A DNA stretch of 64,000 bases from Actinomycetota bacterium (GTDB lineage: Bacteria > Actinomycetota > Acidimicrobiia > Acidimicrobiales > Iamiaceae): contig JAHBSO010000003.1 in assembly GCA_019639075.1 (NCBI GenBank), positions 124,001-188,000 on the forward strand, in the 5' to 3' direction. Of the stretch, positions 25,809-34,411 are shown piece by piece (position 1 is the stretch's first letter; the number at the start of each line of letters is the position of its first letter). Both the position numbers and the translations under genes were made by a program. The notes beneath the pieces were generated by a model. That model did no database searches, had not been told where the DNA came from, and saw nothing but the letters and a program-made list of their open reading frames with translations.

Positions 25809-26636
25809 ATGACGACGTCGACGCTGCCGCCCATCCGGCGGGTCAGGTTCGCCTGGCCCGAGGAGGTCGACCCACGGTGGACGCCGAACGTGCCCGAGCT
25901 GGCGCTGGCCGCCAACGCGGTGTCGCTGATGATGCCGCACGTCGAGCCCTACTTCGTCGCCACCGTCCGGGCCGCGGCCGCCGACATCGACGACCCGGAC
26001 CTCGCCGCCCGAGCCCGCGCGTACGCGGCCCAGGAGGCCCAGCACCACGGCCAGCACCGTCGCTACAACGACCACCTCATCGCGCACTACCCCGGGCTCC
26101 GACGGGTGGACCGGTGGTTCGCCGCCCTGTTCCGGTTCATGCGCACGCGGAGCACCCGCTTCGGGTTGGCCTTCGCGGCCGGCGGCGAGTCGATCGCCTT
26201 CATCGCGGCCCGCTGGGTCGACGCCAACCTCGGCCTCTTCCGCAACGCCGAACCGACCGCGGCGACCCTCTTCCTCTGGCACCTGGCCGAGGAGGTGGAG
26301 CACAAGGAGGTCGCCTGGGACGTGTACGAGGGCACCGGCGGCGGGCGGGTCCGCTACGCGTTCGGGGTCTGGGCCGCCGCGCTCGTCCTCGCCGCCTGCA
26401 CGTTCGTCGGCACCGTCGCGATGCTGCGCGGCGACGGCCGGCTGTTCTCCCCCGTCGCCCACCTCCGCCTGCTGCGTTGGACGCTGAGCTTCGTGTTCGT
26501 CGCCGTCCCGGTGATGGTGGTGTCGACGTTGCCGGGGCACCACCCGTCGCAGCTCACCGATCCCGCCGGGTTCGACCACTGGCTCGAGCAGCTCGACCCG
26601 GCGACCTCGACGGTGCCGGAGTGGGCCCTCCCCTAG
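25809..26636 (+). CDS. predicted metal-dependent hydrolase (PF10118-like)
   Basis: Protein of 275 residues with ferritin-like helices carrying two carboxylate/His sets, EAQHHGQH and EEVEHKEVAWDVY, as in the COG3687/PF10118 family. The C-terminal part has hydrophobic helices near residues 190-210 and 225-245, so the protein is probably membrane-associated. The family is named from its motif; the reaction is not established. ATG 25809 (MTTSTLPPIRRVRF) is chosen; ATG 25788 would add seven residues. The 3' end overlaps the convergent asparagine-synthetase-like gene by 4 bases. Confidence 0.82.
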   Translation: MTTSTLPPIRRVRFAWPEEVDPRWTPNVPELALAANAVSLMMPHVEPYFVATVRAAAADIDDPDLAARARAYAAQEAQHHGQHRRYNDHLIAHYPGLRRVDRWFAALFRFMRTRSTRFGLAFAAGGESIAFIAARWVDANLGLFRNAEPTAATLFLWHLAEEVEHKEVAWDVYEGTGGGRVRYAFGVWAAALVLAACTFVGTVAMLRGDGRLFSPVAHLRLLRWTLSFVFVAVPVMVVSTLPGHHPSQLTDPAGFDHWLEQLDPATSTVPEWALP

Positions 26637-28615
26637 CCCGGGGGTCGCCCCTTGGCGGGCCGCGGGTTGGGGACCCACACGTCGATCTTCTCGTCCTGGT
26701 GGGTGAGCCACATGGCCACCGTGACCGCGTCGTGCACCTGACCCCGACCCCGGGTCGGGAGGTACTCCATGTCGTCGAGCGCGGCCAACGTCCGCTTCCG
26801 GTCGAACAGGTCCCAGGTGGCGTGGCCCACCGGGAGGTCGAGGAACTGGCGCAGGATCGGCCGCTTCTTGTCGAACTCGGCCATGCGACGGGCCTCGGCC
26901 GCGGCCATCCCCCGCCGCCGCGGCTTCGGCGTGCCGCTCCCGCTCTGGCGGGCCTTCCGAGCGAGCCGTCGGGCCTCGGTGGGCGGTCGCCACGGCGTGC
27001 GCGGCTCCTGGGACGGGTACTGGTCGCCGTCGGGGAGCCCGGCGAGCAGCTCGGCCGGCCACCCCTTGCCCTCGAAGGGCAGGCGGGCCAGACCGGGCGC
27101 AAGGGTCTCGATGATCCTGAACGGAAGCGTTTCGTTGCGGCGGGCCTCGCTCCCGATCGCGAAGGCGGCGCGGTAGGCCGCGAGGTCGTACAGCGGGAAC
27201 AGTCGGTTCCGCCCGTCGAGCTCCTGGCGCATCCCGACCCAGCGACGGAGCCGCTGGCGCTGGAAGTAGCCGTCGACCGCCTCGTGGAGGTCGCCGCTCT
27301 CGGGCATCTCCTGGAGGATCAGCCGTTCGAGCAGGTCGTTGGCGTGCACGGCGGCGTCGTCGGTGAGCAATCCGGCCGCGTTCCAGTTGAAGTTGCCCTC
27401 GTCGATGAACGGGCGCAGGTGGTCGACGGTCTCGAGGCTGTTGGTCTTCGGGTACGTGGTGCGCATCACCTCGCCGAACAGGCCGCACAGGGAGACGTTG
27501 GGCGACTGCGGCCACGGGACGGGCATGCGGTCCCACAGGCTGACCGACCCGCTCGCCATCCAGAGGTTCTGGCGCAGCTTCTCCTCGGTCGACAACGGGC
27601 GCACCTTCCAGAGCGGGCGCTCGTGCGGTGCGCCGAAGACCCGGGGCTGGCTGCGCCCCTCGACGATGGTGGTGCCGTCGGCGATGTAGGTCAGGTCGTA
27701 GTGCCGCGCCAGGGCGGTCGCCGCCTGGACGTCGGGCACCTGCGGCCCGCCCCAGGTGTGGAACCGGAACTCCTCGGCCACGCCCGCGCCGAGCAGCATC
27801 GCCAACACGATCCTCGAGTCCTTGCCGCCGGTGAGCTCGCAGCTCGGCCAGTAGGTGGGGAGCGACGCGATCAGGCGGGCCCGCTCCCGCAACCCCTCGA
27901 TGGCGGCCTGCACCGCCGCCTCGGGATCCGCGCACGCCGCCTCGTCGTACCAGTGCCGGCGCGACCACTGGTGCACGACGGGCTCTTCGTGGGGCCGCAG
28001 GCGCACGATCGACGCGGAGGGGATGAGCCGCACCGCCTCGAAGCCGGTGCGATCCTCGAGCAGGGCTCCGGCCGCGCCCATCATCAGCATCGCCTCGACG
28101 TCGCGGGCGGCCTGCCCTCCCGGCGGGGTCGTCACCGCGGACACCAGCGCCACGCGGTTGCCGAACACGACGACGTCGTCGGTCTCGGCGCGCGACACCA
28201 TCGCCGAACCGTTGGGGTCGGCGGTGATCCACCCCGACCCGTCGGCGCGGAGGTGGAACAGGGTGAACACGCCGTGGAGGCGTTCCACGTCCTCGTCGAT
28301 CGGCCGCGTGCGGTAGCGGTCGCCGAGCTGCTCGGCCCACGTGGAGCGCTCCGACCAGGCCGAGGTGCCGACCCAGACGTGGCCGCTGAAGCCGGTGGCG
28401 GCGTCGGGTCGACGGTCCCAGTACGACCCGATGCGCAGCGACCACGCGCCGACGGACCAGCCGGCGGCCTGGACCCGCCCGTCGTCGCTCGACCACCGGT
28501 CGTGCGCGGCCGGTGGGAAGAAGAGGTCGTGCGGCTGCGGGTCGTCGAGCAGCTCCACCACGTGGGGTGGAACGGTGCGGCCGGGCTTCGCCACGACGAT
28601 CAGCCAGGAGTGCAT
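26633..28615 (-). CDS. asparagine-synthetase-like amidotransferase, unknown substrate
   Basis: Protein of 660 residues with an asparagine-synthase-type ATP-pyrophosphatase domain. The P-loop reads ELTGGKDSRIVLAMLLG in the middle of the chain, and adenylation of a carboxylate is the expected chemistry. The N-terminal region resembles the class II glutaminase fold (GVFTLFHLRADGSGW, FGNRVALV) but residue 2 is His, not the catalytic Cys, so glutamine hydrolysis is unlikely. A Lys/Arg-rich linker is near residues 545-585. Such enzymes act in natural-product and envelope-polymer modification. It lies 45 bases downstream of a 75-residue protein gene. A TAGGAAGGG stretch before ATG 28615 can be read as a -10 box or a ribosome binding site. 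Confidence 0.8.
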   Translation of the reverse strand: MHSWLIVVAKPGRTVPPHVVELLDDPQPHDLFFPPAAHDRWSSDDGRVQAAGWSVGAWSLRIGSYWDRRPDAATGFSGHVWVGTSAWSERSTWAEQLGDRYRTRPIDEDVERLHGVFTLFHLRADGSGWITADPNGSAMVSRAETDDVVVFGNRVALVSAVTTPPGGQAARDVEAMLMMGAAGALLEDRTGFEAVRLIPSASIVRLRPHEEPVVHQWSRRHWYDEAACADPEAAVQAAIEGLRERARLIASLPTYWPSCELTGGKDSRIVLAMLLGAGVAEEFRFHTWGGPQVPDVQAATALARHYDLTYIADGTTIVEGRSQPRVFGAPHERPLWKVRPLSTEEKLRQNLWMASGSVSLWDRMPVPWPQSPNVSLCGLFGEVMRTTYPKTNSLETVDHLRPFIDEGNFNWNAAGLLTDDAAVHANDLLERLILQEMPESGDLHEAVDGYFQRQRLRRWVGMRQELDGRNRLFPLYDLAAYRAAFAIGSEARRNETLPFRIIETLAPGLARLPFEGKGWPAELLAGLPDGDQYPSQEPRTPWRPPTEARRLARKARQSGSGTPKPRRRGMAAAEARRMAEFDKKRPILRQFLDLPVGHATWDLFDRKRTLAALDDMEYLPTRGRGQVHDAVTVAMWLTHQDEKIDVWVPNPRPAKGRPPG

Positions 28616-28660
28616 GTCGCCCTTCCTAGCCCGCCTGCACCAGCCCCGCTCCCGCGACGG

Positions 28661-28888
28661 TCACCACTGCTCCTCGTCCTCGAACATCGCCTTGGGCAGC
28701 TCGACGCGCAGCAGCTTCTCCAGCTCCTTCATGGCCTTCGGTTCGCTGACGGTGCACGTGGCGCCGCTGCGCATCGTCAACAGGGCCCACGGCGGCTCGG
28801 GCTCGGCGTTGACGTCGACCCGCTCGATGAGCGCCGGTTGCACCCACGACCACTCACCGGCGTGGGTCGGATCGACCTGGATCCACAT
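28661..28888 (-). CDS. small hypothetical protein, FlbD-like
   Basis: Protein of 75 residues beginning MWIQVDPTHAGEWSWVQP and ending EDEEQW. The centre (ALIERVDVN...ALLTMRSGATCTVSEP) is a short beta-rich module that recalls FlbD-type small proteins, though I would not assign that function. There is no signal peptide or membrane helix. ATG 28888 is preceded by GGAAGGA. It is the first gene before the asparagine-synthetase-like enzyme, so a partner or regulatory role is plausible. No RiPP-precursor features such as a leader-core boundary are visible. Confidence 0.7.
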   Translation of the reverse strand: MWIQVDPTHAGEWSWVQPALIERVDVNAEPEPPWALLTMRSGATCTVSEPKAMKELEKLLRVELPKAMFEDEEQW

Positions 28889-29048
28889 GCTGGGTTCCTT
28901 CCCGTTCGCACTCGCTGACCTGCGTCCGCCCCCTCGCCGGAGGGTACCGGACGGGGCCACACCCACCGGGCCACCGATAGGCTCCGGCGTTCGTCGAGAC
29001 GGGACGGAGCTCCAAACCACCACCGACCTCGCGCACGGACTGCAGCGC

Positions 29049-30275
29049 ATGACCGGCCGGGACCCCGACGAGGCCCATCGTGCCGCCACGCCCCTCGAGC
29101 TGCTGTTCGACCTGGCGTTCGTGGTCGCGTTCGGCGCGGCGGGCACCGAACTGGCCCACACCTACGCCGAGAACCACGTCGGGGCGGGCCTCGCCGCCTT
29201 CGGCCTGTCGGTGTTCGCCATCTGCTGGGCGTGGATCAACATGGCCTGGTTCGCGTCGGCCTTCGACACCGACGACTGGGCCTACCGCCTACTGACCATG
29301 GTCCAGATGGCCGGCGTGATCATCGTGGCCCTCGGCCTCCCGCCGCTCTTCGCCTCGGTGGTCGCGGGCGGCGACATCGACAACGCCACGATGGTCGCCG
29401 GCTACGTCGTGATGCGGGTGCCGATGGTGTTCCACTGGCTCCGGGCCGCGAAGGGCCACCCCGACCGGCGGAAGGCGTGCACCACCTACGCCGTCACGAT
29501 CGTCGTCGCCCAGGTGCTGTGGTGCCTGCTCGTGGTGGTCGACCTCTCCGTCGCCGCCTTCTACACCCTGGCGATCGTGCCGTTCCTCGTCGAGTTGGCC
29601 GGCCCGATCGTCGCCGAGTTCCACCACGGCGGCACCCCGTGGCACGCCCACCACATCGCCGAGCGCTACGGCCTGCTCGCCATCATCACGCTCGGCGAAG
29701 GGATCATCGGCACGGTGGCCGCGATGTCGGCGTTCGTGAACCCACCGGGTCCGGGATGGACGTCGGACGCGATCACGCTCCTCGCGTCGGGCGTGGTGCT
29801 GACGTTCGGCATGTGGTGGGTGTACTTCGCCATGCCGTGGGCCGACCTGCTCACCTACCACCGGGAGCGGTCGTTCTTCTGGGGCTACGGCCACATGGTC
29901 GTGTTCGGCAGCATCGCCGCGGTGGGCGCCGGACTCCACGCCGTGCAGTACTTCATCGAGCACCACTCGAAGCTGACGGCCACCGAGACGCTGCTGACCG
30001 TCGCGGTGCCGACGGCGCTGTTCATCGTGATGATCTACCTGATGTACGACGTGAGCATGCGGGCCTTCGACCCGTTCCACGTGGTCCTGCTGGCGATCAC
30101 CGCGATCGTCCTCGTCGCCGCCGTCGCCGGGGTGGTTGCCGGCTGGCACGTGACGACCGGCCTCGTGCTGGTCGCGCTGGCCCCGGTGGTCACCGTGGTC
30201 GGCTACGAGACGGTCGGCCACCGCCACGGACGCGAGCACCTCGAACGGCTCCGGGCCACCGCCCGGTCGGCGTGA
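29049..30275 (+). CDS. low temperature requirement protein A (LtrA) family
   Basis: Integral membrane protein of 408 residues with about ten or eleven hydrophobic helices. LtrA-family motifs are ATPLELLFDLAFVVAFGAAG at the N-terminus, and HHIAERYGLLAIITLGEGIIGT in the middle. Named from a Listeria cold-growth mutant, the biochemical function of LtrA is not established. ATG 29049 is the first good start. A TAGGCT box at 28978-28983 would give a leader of about 60 bases. The gene ends before a dispersed repeat and is divergent from the 75-residue protein gene. Confidence 0.9.
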   Translation: MTGRDPDEAHRAATPLELLFDLAFVVAFGAAGTELAHTYAENHVGAGLAAFGLSVFAICWAWINMAWFASAFDTDDWAYRLLTMVQMAGVIIVALGLPPLFASVVAGGDIDNATMVAGYVVMRVPMVFHWLRAAKGHPDRRKACTTYAVTIVVAQVLWCLLVVVDLSVAAFYTLAIVPFLVELAGPIVAEFHHGGTPWHAHHIAERYGLLAIITLGEGIIGTVAAMSAFVNPPGPGWTSDAITLLASGVVLTFGMWWVYFAMPWADLLTYHRERSFFWGYGHMVVFGSIAAVGAGLHAVQYFIEHHSKLTATETLLTVAVPTALFIVMIYLMYDVSMRAFDPFHVVLLAITAIVLVAAVAGVVAGWHVTTGLVLVALAPVVTVVGYETVGHRHGREHLERLRATARSA

Positions 30276-30283
30276 CTCGGGCG

Positions 30284-30314
30284 CCTTTCGACTCGCTTCG
30301 CTCGCTCAAGGAGC
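30284..30314. repeat. dispersed repeat (TTGAGCGAGCGAAGCGAGTC family)
   Basis: On the minus strand this reads GCTCCTTGAGCGAGCGAAGC followed by GAGTCGAAAGG, identical to 51471-51501 and differing by two bases from copies at 31804, 33868 and 33919. It sits between convergent LtrA and CAP-protein genes. Confidence 0.85.
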
Positions 30315-30320
30315 AGGGGG

Positions 30321-30809
30321 TCAGCAGGTGCGGATGAACACCTGGACGACGAAGACCCGGTCGCCCCGCTTGGCGACGCCGACGCCGGCACCGTTCCAGC
30401 TCGTGTTCAAGATGTTGGCCCGGTGGGGGGCCGACCGCATGAAGTTCTCGTTGACGGCCTTGCGGCTGCCGGCGTAGCCGACGTTCTCGGCCAGGCCGCA
30501 CCAGCGCACGCCGATGCCGCTGGCCAGGGTCGAGTGGTAGAGGGTGTTCTCGCGGGCCAGGCGCTCGGCCCAGGCCTGGGCCTTCATCTGGGCGTCGTAC
30601 TGGGCGCCGAGGCGGGCGCGGCCGTGCGCGGCGCGCGAGTCGTTCATGTTGTCCATGGCGCCGGCCTGCGTCGTGGTCTGGAAGCAACCGGTCATGACGA
30701 GCGCGGCGACGGCGGCGATGGCGAGGAGGACGAGCGGCCTCCGACGTCGCGACACGTTCGGGGTCGGAGTGGAAACGTGACTCTCGGATGCGGGCGTGCT
30801 GGTGGTCAT
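30321..30809 (-). CDS. CAP-domain (SCP-like) lipoprotein
   Basis: Exported protein of 162 residues. A basic N-terminus and hydrophobic segment end in the lipobox V-M-T-G-C, so the mature part is probably lipid-anchored. The mature protein is a compact CAP domain: NDSRAAHGRARLGAQYDAQMKAQAWAERLA, a YHSTLASG histidine, AENVGYAG with the conserved Glu, and an HRANILNTSWNGAGVGVA motif. The biochemical role of bacterial CAP proteins is generally unclear. A TACGGT box upstream gives a leader of about 35 bases before ATG 30809. Confidence 0.9.
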   Translation of the reverse strand: MTTSTPASESHVSTPTPNVSRRRRPLVLLAIAAVAALVMTGCFQTTTQAGAMDNMNDSRAAHGRARLGAQYDAQMKAQAWAERLARENTLYHSTLASGIGVRWCGLAENVGYAGSRKAVNENFMRSAPHRANILNTSWNGAGVGVAKRGDRVFVVQVFIRTC

Positions 30810-30930
30810 GGGGGTGTGACTCCGGGCAGCGGACGGGGTGTCTGAAACGACCGTAGCGGATCGCGCGCCTCCGTTACGGTTCCGTGACGAACGTGACCCT
30901 CACATGACGGCGCTTGGCAGGATCGTCGCC

Positions 30931-31725
30931 ATGGGCGACACCTACACCCACGGTCATCACGAGTCGGTGCTGCGGAGCCACACCTGGCGCACGGCCGCGA
31001 ACTCGGCGGCCCACCTCCTCCCCCACCTCGCCCCTGGTCAGCGGCTGCTCGACGTGGGCTGCGGCCCGGGCACGATCACCGTCGACCTCGCCGACCGGGT
31101 CGCGCCGGGCGCGGTGCTCGGCGTCGACGCGTCCGCCGACGTGATCGCGCAGGCCGCCGGCATCGTGGGCGAACGGTCGAACGTCACGTTCGCGGTCGCC
31201 GACGTCTACGCGCTCGACCACCCGGACGCGTCGTTCGACGTCGTCCACGCGCACCAGGTGCTCCAGCACCTCACCGATCCCGTCGCCGCCCTGCGGGAGA
31301 TGCGCCGCGTCCTCGCCCCCGGCGGCGTGCTCGCGGCCCGGGACTCGAACTACGCGGCGTTCTGGTGGTCACCCGACGAGCCGAGGCTCGACCGGTGGCT
31401 CTCGCTGTACCACGCCGTGACCGAGGCGAACCGGGCCGACGCCGACGCCGGACGCCACCTCCTCGCCTGGGCCCACGCCGCCGGGTTCACCGACGTCGCG
31501 TACTCGTCGTCGACCTGGACCGTCGCCACCCCCGAGGACCGGGCGTGGTGGGGCGGGCTGTGGGCCGACCGGGTCACGTCGTCGTCGTTCGCCACCCAGG
31601 CCGTCGACTACGGCCTGGCCACCACCGACGAGCTGGCCGACCTCGCGGTCGGCTTCCGCACCTGGGCCACGTCACCCGACGCCATCTTCGTCATCCCCCA
31701 CGGCGAGATCCTCGCCCGCGCCTGA
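30931..31725 (+). CDS. class I SAM-dependent methyltransferase (UbiE/ArsM-like)
   Basis: Methyltransferase of 264 residues with a textbook SAM site: LLDVGCGPGTITVDLA (motif I), GVDASADVIAQA (acidic strand), VVHAHQVLQHLTDP and LAPGGVLAARD. This pattern is typical of small-molecule or quinone methylating Methyltransf_11/25 proteins. ATG 30931 follows a CAGGAT box by seven bases. An in-frame GTG at 30838 exists but lies within the promoter region of the divergent CAP gene. The methyl acceptor is not predictable. The gene ends before a repeat cluster. Confidence 0.88.
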   Translation: MGDTYTHGHHESVLRSHTWRTAANSAAHLLPHLAPGQRLLDVGCGPGTITVDLADRVAPGAVLGVDASADVIAQAAGIVGERSNVTFAVADVYALDHPDASFDVVHAHQVLQHLTDPVAALREMRRVLAPGGVLAARDSNYAAFWWSPDEPRLDRWLSLYHAVTEANRADADAGRHLLAWAHAAGFTDVAYSSSTWTVATPEDRAWWGGLWADRVTSSSFATQAVDYGLATTDELADLAVGFRTWATSPDAIFVIPHGEILARA

Positions 31726-31727
31726 CG

Positions 31728-31834
31728 CTTCGACCCGCTCCGCGGTTCCTGAGCGAGATCGAGCGCAGCGAGCGAAGTCGAAGGGCGCTCAACCAACACA
31801 CTCGTTCCTTGAGCGAGCGGAGCGAGTCGAAAGG
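31728..31834. repeat. dispersed repeat cluster (two units)
   Basis: 31728-31789 is a composite unit (CTTCGACCCGCTCCGCGGTTCC then GAGCGAGATCGAGCGCAGCGAG...GTCGAAGG); 31804-31834 is a 31-base unit GTTCCTTGAGCGAGCGGAGC plus GAGTCGAAAGG, identical to units at 33868-33898 and 33919-33949. The cluster lies between two plus-strand genes, after the methyltransferase stop. Confidence 0.85.
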
Positions 31835-31882
31835 TGTTCGATCGCGTGCAAGGTTTCGGTCCTCCCGTGACTTGGACCCGTG

Positions 31883-32378
31883 ATGGCCGACCTCGACTTC
31901 GATGACTGGTACCGCACCGAGCGACCACGCGTCGTCAGCGCGATCGCCGCGATCACGGGTCGACCATCGATCGCGCCCGACTGCGCCGACGAGGCGTTCA
32001 CCCGTGCGTTCGAACGGTGGGATCGCGTCTCGGCGCTCGCCTCACCCGGGGGTTGGGTCCACACGACGGCGTTGAACGAAGCTCGGCGACGGTTGCGCCG
32101 TGACGGCCACGAACGCCGCCTGCTCCGTCGAGTCGCCGTGGATCGCCCCGCGGAGGCCGCACCACCGGAGGCCCATCGAGACCTGGGATGCACTCCGATC
32201 CCTGCCGACGAGGGAACGCGAGGCCATGGTCCTGCGCCACGTCGCCGACCTGAGCACCGCGGAGGTGGCCCGCGCCATGGGCGTCGCGGAGGGCACCGTC
32301 GCCGCCCACCTGCACCGGGCGCGAGCACGACTTCGCGCCGAGCCCGACACCGCCACGAACGGGGAGGTCCGATCGTGA
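31883..32378 (+). pseudogene. ECF-type sigma-70 factor, frameshifted between regions 2 and 4
   Basis: Region 2 (DWYRTERPRVVSAIAAITGR...ADEAFTRAFERWDRV...GGWVHTTALNEARRRLRR) is in the frame of ATG 31883. Region 4 (LRSLPTREREAMVLRHVADLSTAEVARAMGVAEGTVAAHLHRARARLR) is in the +1 frame and ends at 32378. The switch point is near 32185 (GACCTG/GGATGCACTC); two missing bases or one extra base there would explain it. An intact protein would be about 165 residues. Without a shift, translation continues through the downstream gene. The region-4 frame overlaps the next gene by GTGA. The break may be a mutation, an assembly error or, less likely, programmed frameshifting. Confidence 0.72.
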
Positions 32379-33823
32379 CGACCGATCTCGACCGCCAGCT
32401 CACGGTGCTGCCCCCGGCCGCCGACCACGACCCCGGGGTCACCGAGATCCGCCGACGGGCCATTGCCCGCCGCGATCGGGCCCGCCGACGCCGGTCGTCG
32501 GCGGGGCTGGCCGCGGTCGCCGTGGTCGTCGCGGCGGTCGCCGCGCTGACCGCCACCGGGCCGGATCCCGACGGCCCTCCGACGACCGAACTGCCACGGA
32601 TCCAGGTCGAGCACCTCCGGACCACCGGGACCACCGGCCTCGTTCGCACGTACGGTCTCGGCCTTGGGTTCCAGGAGGACGCGATCGGCCGCCTCACCAC
32701 CGACGATGGCACGGTGCAGCTCGTCGCCGGCACTGTGTGGCCGGGCAACGACGTACCAGCGAAGTGGAGTGGCGACGACGGACTGACCTGGCAGCCCGTC
32801 GAGCTCCCGGCCGGAGCGGCCGTCGACCAGAGCTCGACGACCGTGTTCGTGTCCGACACGCTCGCCGTGATCATCTCCGGCTCGACGGTGTGGACCTCCG
32901 ACGACGCCGCCCGGCCCTTCGTCGAGGCGACCGTCACCGGAGACGTCCCCGGTACCGCCGACCAGCCCGGGACCTTGGCGATGCAGGTGTTCGGGTTCGC
33001 TCCCGGATCGACCGAGGGCGCCCACGTCATGTTCGGGCGGGTCGGCGACACCGCGGTCCGGTTCGTGTCGAACGACGGCCGCGACTGGTCGGTCGAGCCC
33101 GTCGAGTTCCTCGGCACCGTGGCCGACCCGTACGCGCTCGATCGGGTCGTCGCCGTCGGCGACCGGTACGTGGTCGCGTCGTCCCAGGTGCTCGCATCCG
33201 ATGACGGCGGTCGGACGTGGGCTCACCTGGTCGTTCCCGAGCTCGAGGTCGGGCCCGGCACCCGACAGTTCCTCCACGTGGTGGACGGCACGGCGTACCT
33301 ATCGAACGCCGAGCAGACCTGGTCCAGCGTCGACGGCGTCACGTGGACGCCGCTCATCACGCCACCCCTCCCCGCACCCCCCGACGGGATGGTCGGCGAG
33401 ATGGGGGTCACCATCCTGGCGGCCGACGGCGACCGGATGGCGTCGAAGACCGGGACCGACATCGGTGCCGCGTACGGGCGCGCCGACCTCTGGTGGTCCG
33501 ACGACGGAGGAGCGACGTGGCGACCGTCGGACGGCGTGCGCCAGTGCCCGGTGCTCGACGACGGCGACGTGCACGGCTGGGTCACGGGCGCCACCGAGCT
33601 GGGCGACGGCAGCCTGCTCGTCACCTGGGCGTGCAACGGTGAGGTGCGCGTCCTGCGGACCACCGACGTCGGCCGCACCTGGACGACCGTGTCCGGTTCC
33701 GTCTCCGGAGGTGTGTGGTCGGCCCCGATCCCCGTGGAGGGTGGGGCCGCCGTGGTGATCGGCGGCGCCGGCGCCGACCAACCATCGGCCCCCTACCTGC
33801 GCATCGAACCCGTCGGCGACTGA
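32375..33823 (+). CDS. membrane-anchored beta-propeller protein, candidate anti-sigma partner
   Basis: Protein of 482 residues. The first 37 residues are cytoplasmic and charged (RRRAIARRDRARRRRSS). One membrane helix follows (about 40-58, AAVAVVVAAVAALTATG), then a large outside domain. That domain has six Asp-box-like motifs of the form S-x-D-G-x-T-W (for example SDDGGRTW, SDDGGATW), typical of sialidase/BNR propellers. GTG 32375 overlaps the stop of sigma region 4 (GTGA), the usual layout for an ECF sigma and its anti-sigma. The short N-terminus lacks a clear zinc anti-sigma motif, so that role is inferred from position. Confidence 0.72.
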   Translation: MTTDLDRQLTVLPPAADHDPGVTEIRRRAIARRDRARRRRSSAGLAAVAVVVAAVAALTATGPDPDGPPTTELPRIQVEHLRTTGTTGLVRTYGLGLGFQEDAIGRLTTDDGTVQLVAGTVWPGNDVPAKWSGDDGLTWQPVELPAGAAVDQSSTTVFVSDTLAVIISGSTVWTSDDAARPFVEATVTGDVPGTADQPGTLAMQVFGFAPGSTEGAHVMFGRVGDTAVRFVSNDGRDWSVEPVEFLGTVADPYALDRVVAVGDRYVVASSQVLASDDGGRTWAHLVVPELEVGPGTRQFLHVVDGTAYLSNAEQTWSSVDGVTWTPLITPPLPAPPDGMVGEMGVTILAADGDRMASKTGTDIGAAYGRADLWWSDDGGATWRPSDGVRQCPVLDDGDVHGWVTGATELGDGSLLVTWACNGEVRVLRTTDVGRTWTTVSGSVSGGVWSAPIPVEGGAAVVIGGAGADQPSAPYLRIEPVGD

Positions 33824-33830
33824 CCCAACG

Positions 33831-33949
33831 TCTCGACTCGCTCCGCGGTTCCTGAGCGAACCCATTCGTTCCTTGAGCGAGCGGAGCGAGTCGAAAGGTG
33901 CTCAACGAACAGATCTTCGTTCCTTGAGCGAGCGGAGCGAGTCGAAAGG
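33831..33949. repeat. dispersed repeat cluster (three units)
   Basis: A partial unit at 33831-33857 (TCTCGACTCGCTCCGCGG then TTCCTGAGC) is followed by two identical 31-base units at 33868-33898 and 33919-33949 (GTTCCTTGAGCGAGCGGAGC plus GAGTCGAAAGG). The cluster fills the gap between convergent genes and ends three bases before the ankyrin gene stop. Confidence 0.88.
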
Positions 33950-33952
33950 CCG

Positions 33953-34360
33953 TCAGCGGTCGAGGAGGGCGAGGAGGTCCTGGCGGTCGAACATGGTCGC
34001 GGCGACCCGCGCCGACGGGGTGCCGGCGTCGGGGTCGGCGCCGTTGGCGACGAGCACCCGCACCACGTCGACGAACCCCTTGAACACCGCGCCGCCGAGC
34101 GGCGTCTGGCCCTTGGCGTTGGGGAGGTTCGGGTCCGCCCCGCGGTCGAGCAGCGCCTGCACGACCTCGGGGTGCCCGTGGTACGCGGCGAGCATCACGA
34201 AGGTGTCGCCGGCCTCGCCGACGAGGTCGACGGGCACGCCGGCGTCGACGTAGGTGGTGAGCGTGGCGGCGTCGCCAGAGCGGGCCGCGTCCTGGAGCCG
34301 CTGAGACAGCGCGACGGCACCGTCGGCGGCGTCGGGAGCGGGGGCGGCCGGGTCGGTCAC
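33953..34360 (-). CDS. small ankyrin-repeat protein
   Basis: Protein of 135 residues made mostly of ankyrin repeats: LQDAARSGDAATLTTYVDAGVPVDL, GDTFVMLAAYHGHPEVVQALLDRGADPNLPN, GQTPLGGAVFKGFVDVVRVLVANGADPD and a degenerate fourth. This predicts a cytosolic protein-protein interaction module; no catalytic domain is present. GTG 34360 is preceded at eight bases by a TAGGTT box, indicating a leaderless message and fixing the start. It is divergent from the APH-like kinase gene. The partner is unknown. Confidence 0.88.
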   Translation of the reverse strand: MTDPAAPAPDAADGAVALSQRLQDAARSGDAATLTTYVDAGVPVDLVGEAGDTFVMLAAYHGHPEVVQALLDRGADPNLPNAKGQTPLGGAVFKGFVDVVRVLVANGADPDAGTPSARVAATMFDRQDLLALLDR

Positions 34361-34411
34361 GGCCGACAAACCTACCGAGGCGGCGCCGCGTTTCCGTGCC
34401 ACGCTGGCCCG

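Noticed and set aside
28661-28888. RiPP precursor peptide for the asparagine-synthetase-like enzyme (lasso-type)
   Set aside because: The 75-residue protein looks like a folded beta-rich domain, has no leader-core boundary, and no leader peptidase or RRE gene is adjacent.
30838-30930. Upstream GTG start for the methyltransferase at 30931
   Set aside because: The extension would run through the divergent promoter region, while a CAGGAT box sits seven bases before ATG 30931.
31880-33823. A single 646-648-residue sigma-propeller fusion gene
   Set aside because: The frame is open, but the stretch between region 2 and the membrane helix is low-complexity in this frame, while a perfect region 4 is found in the +1 frame with a GTGA overlap to a proper start.
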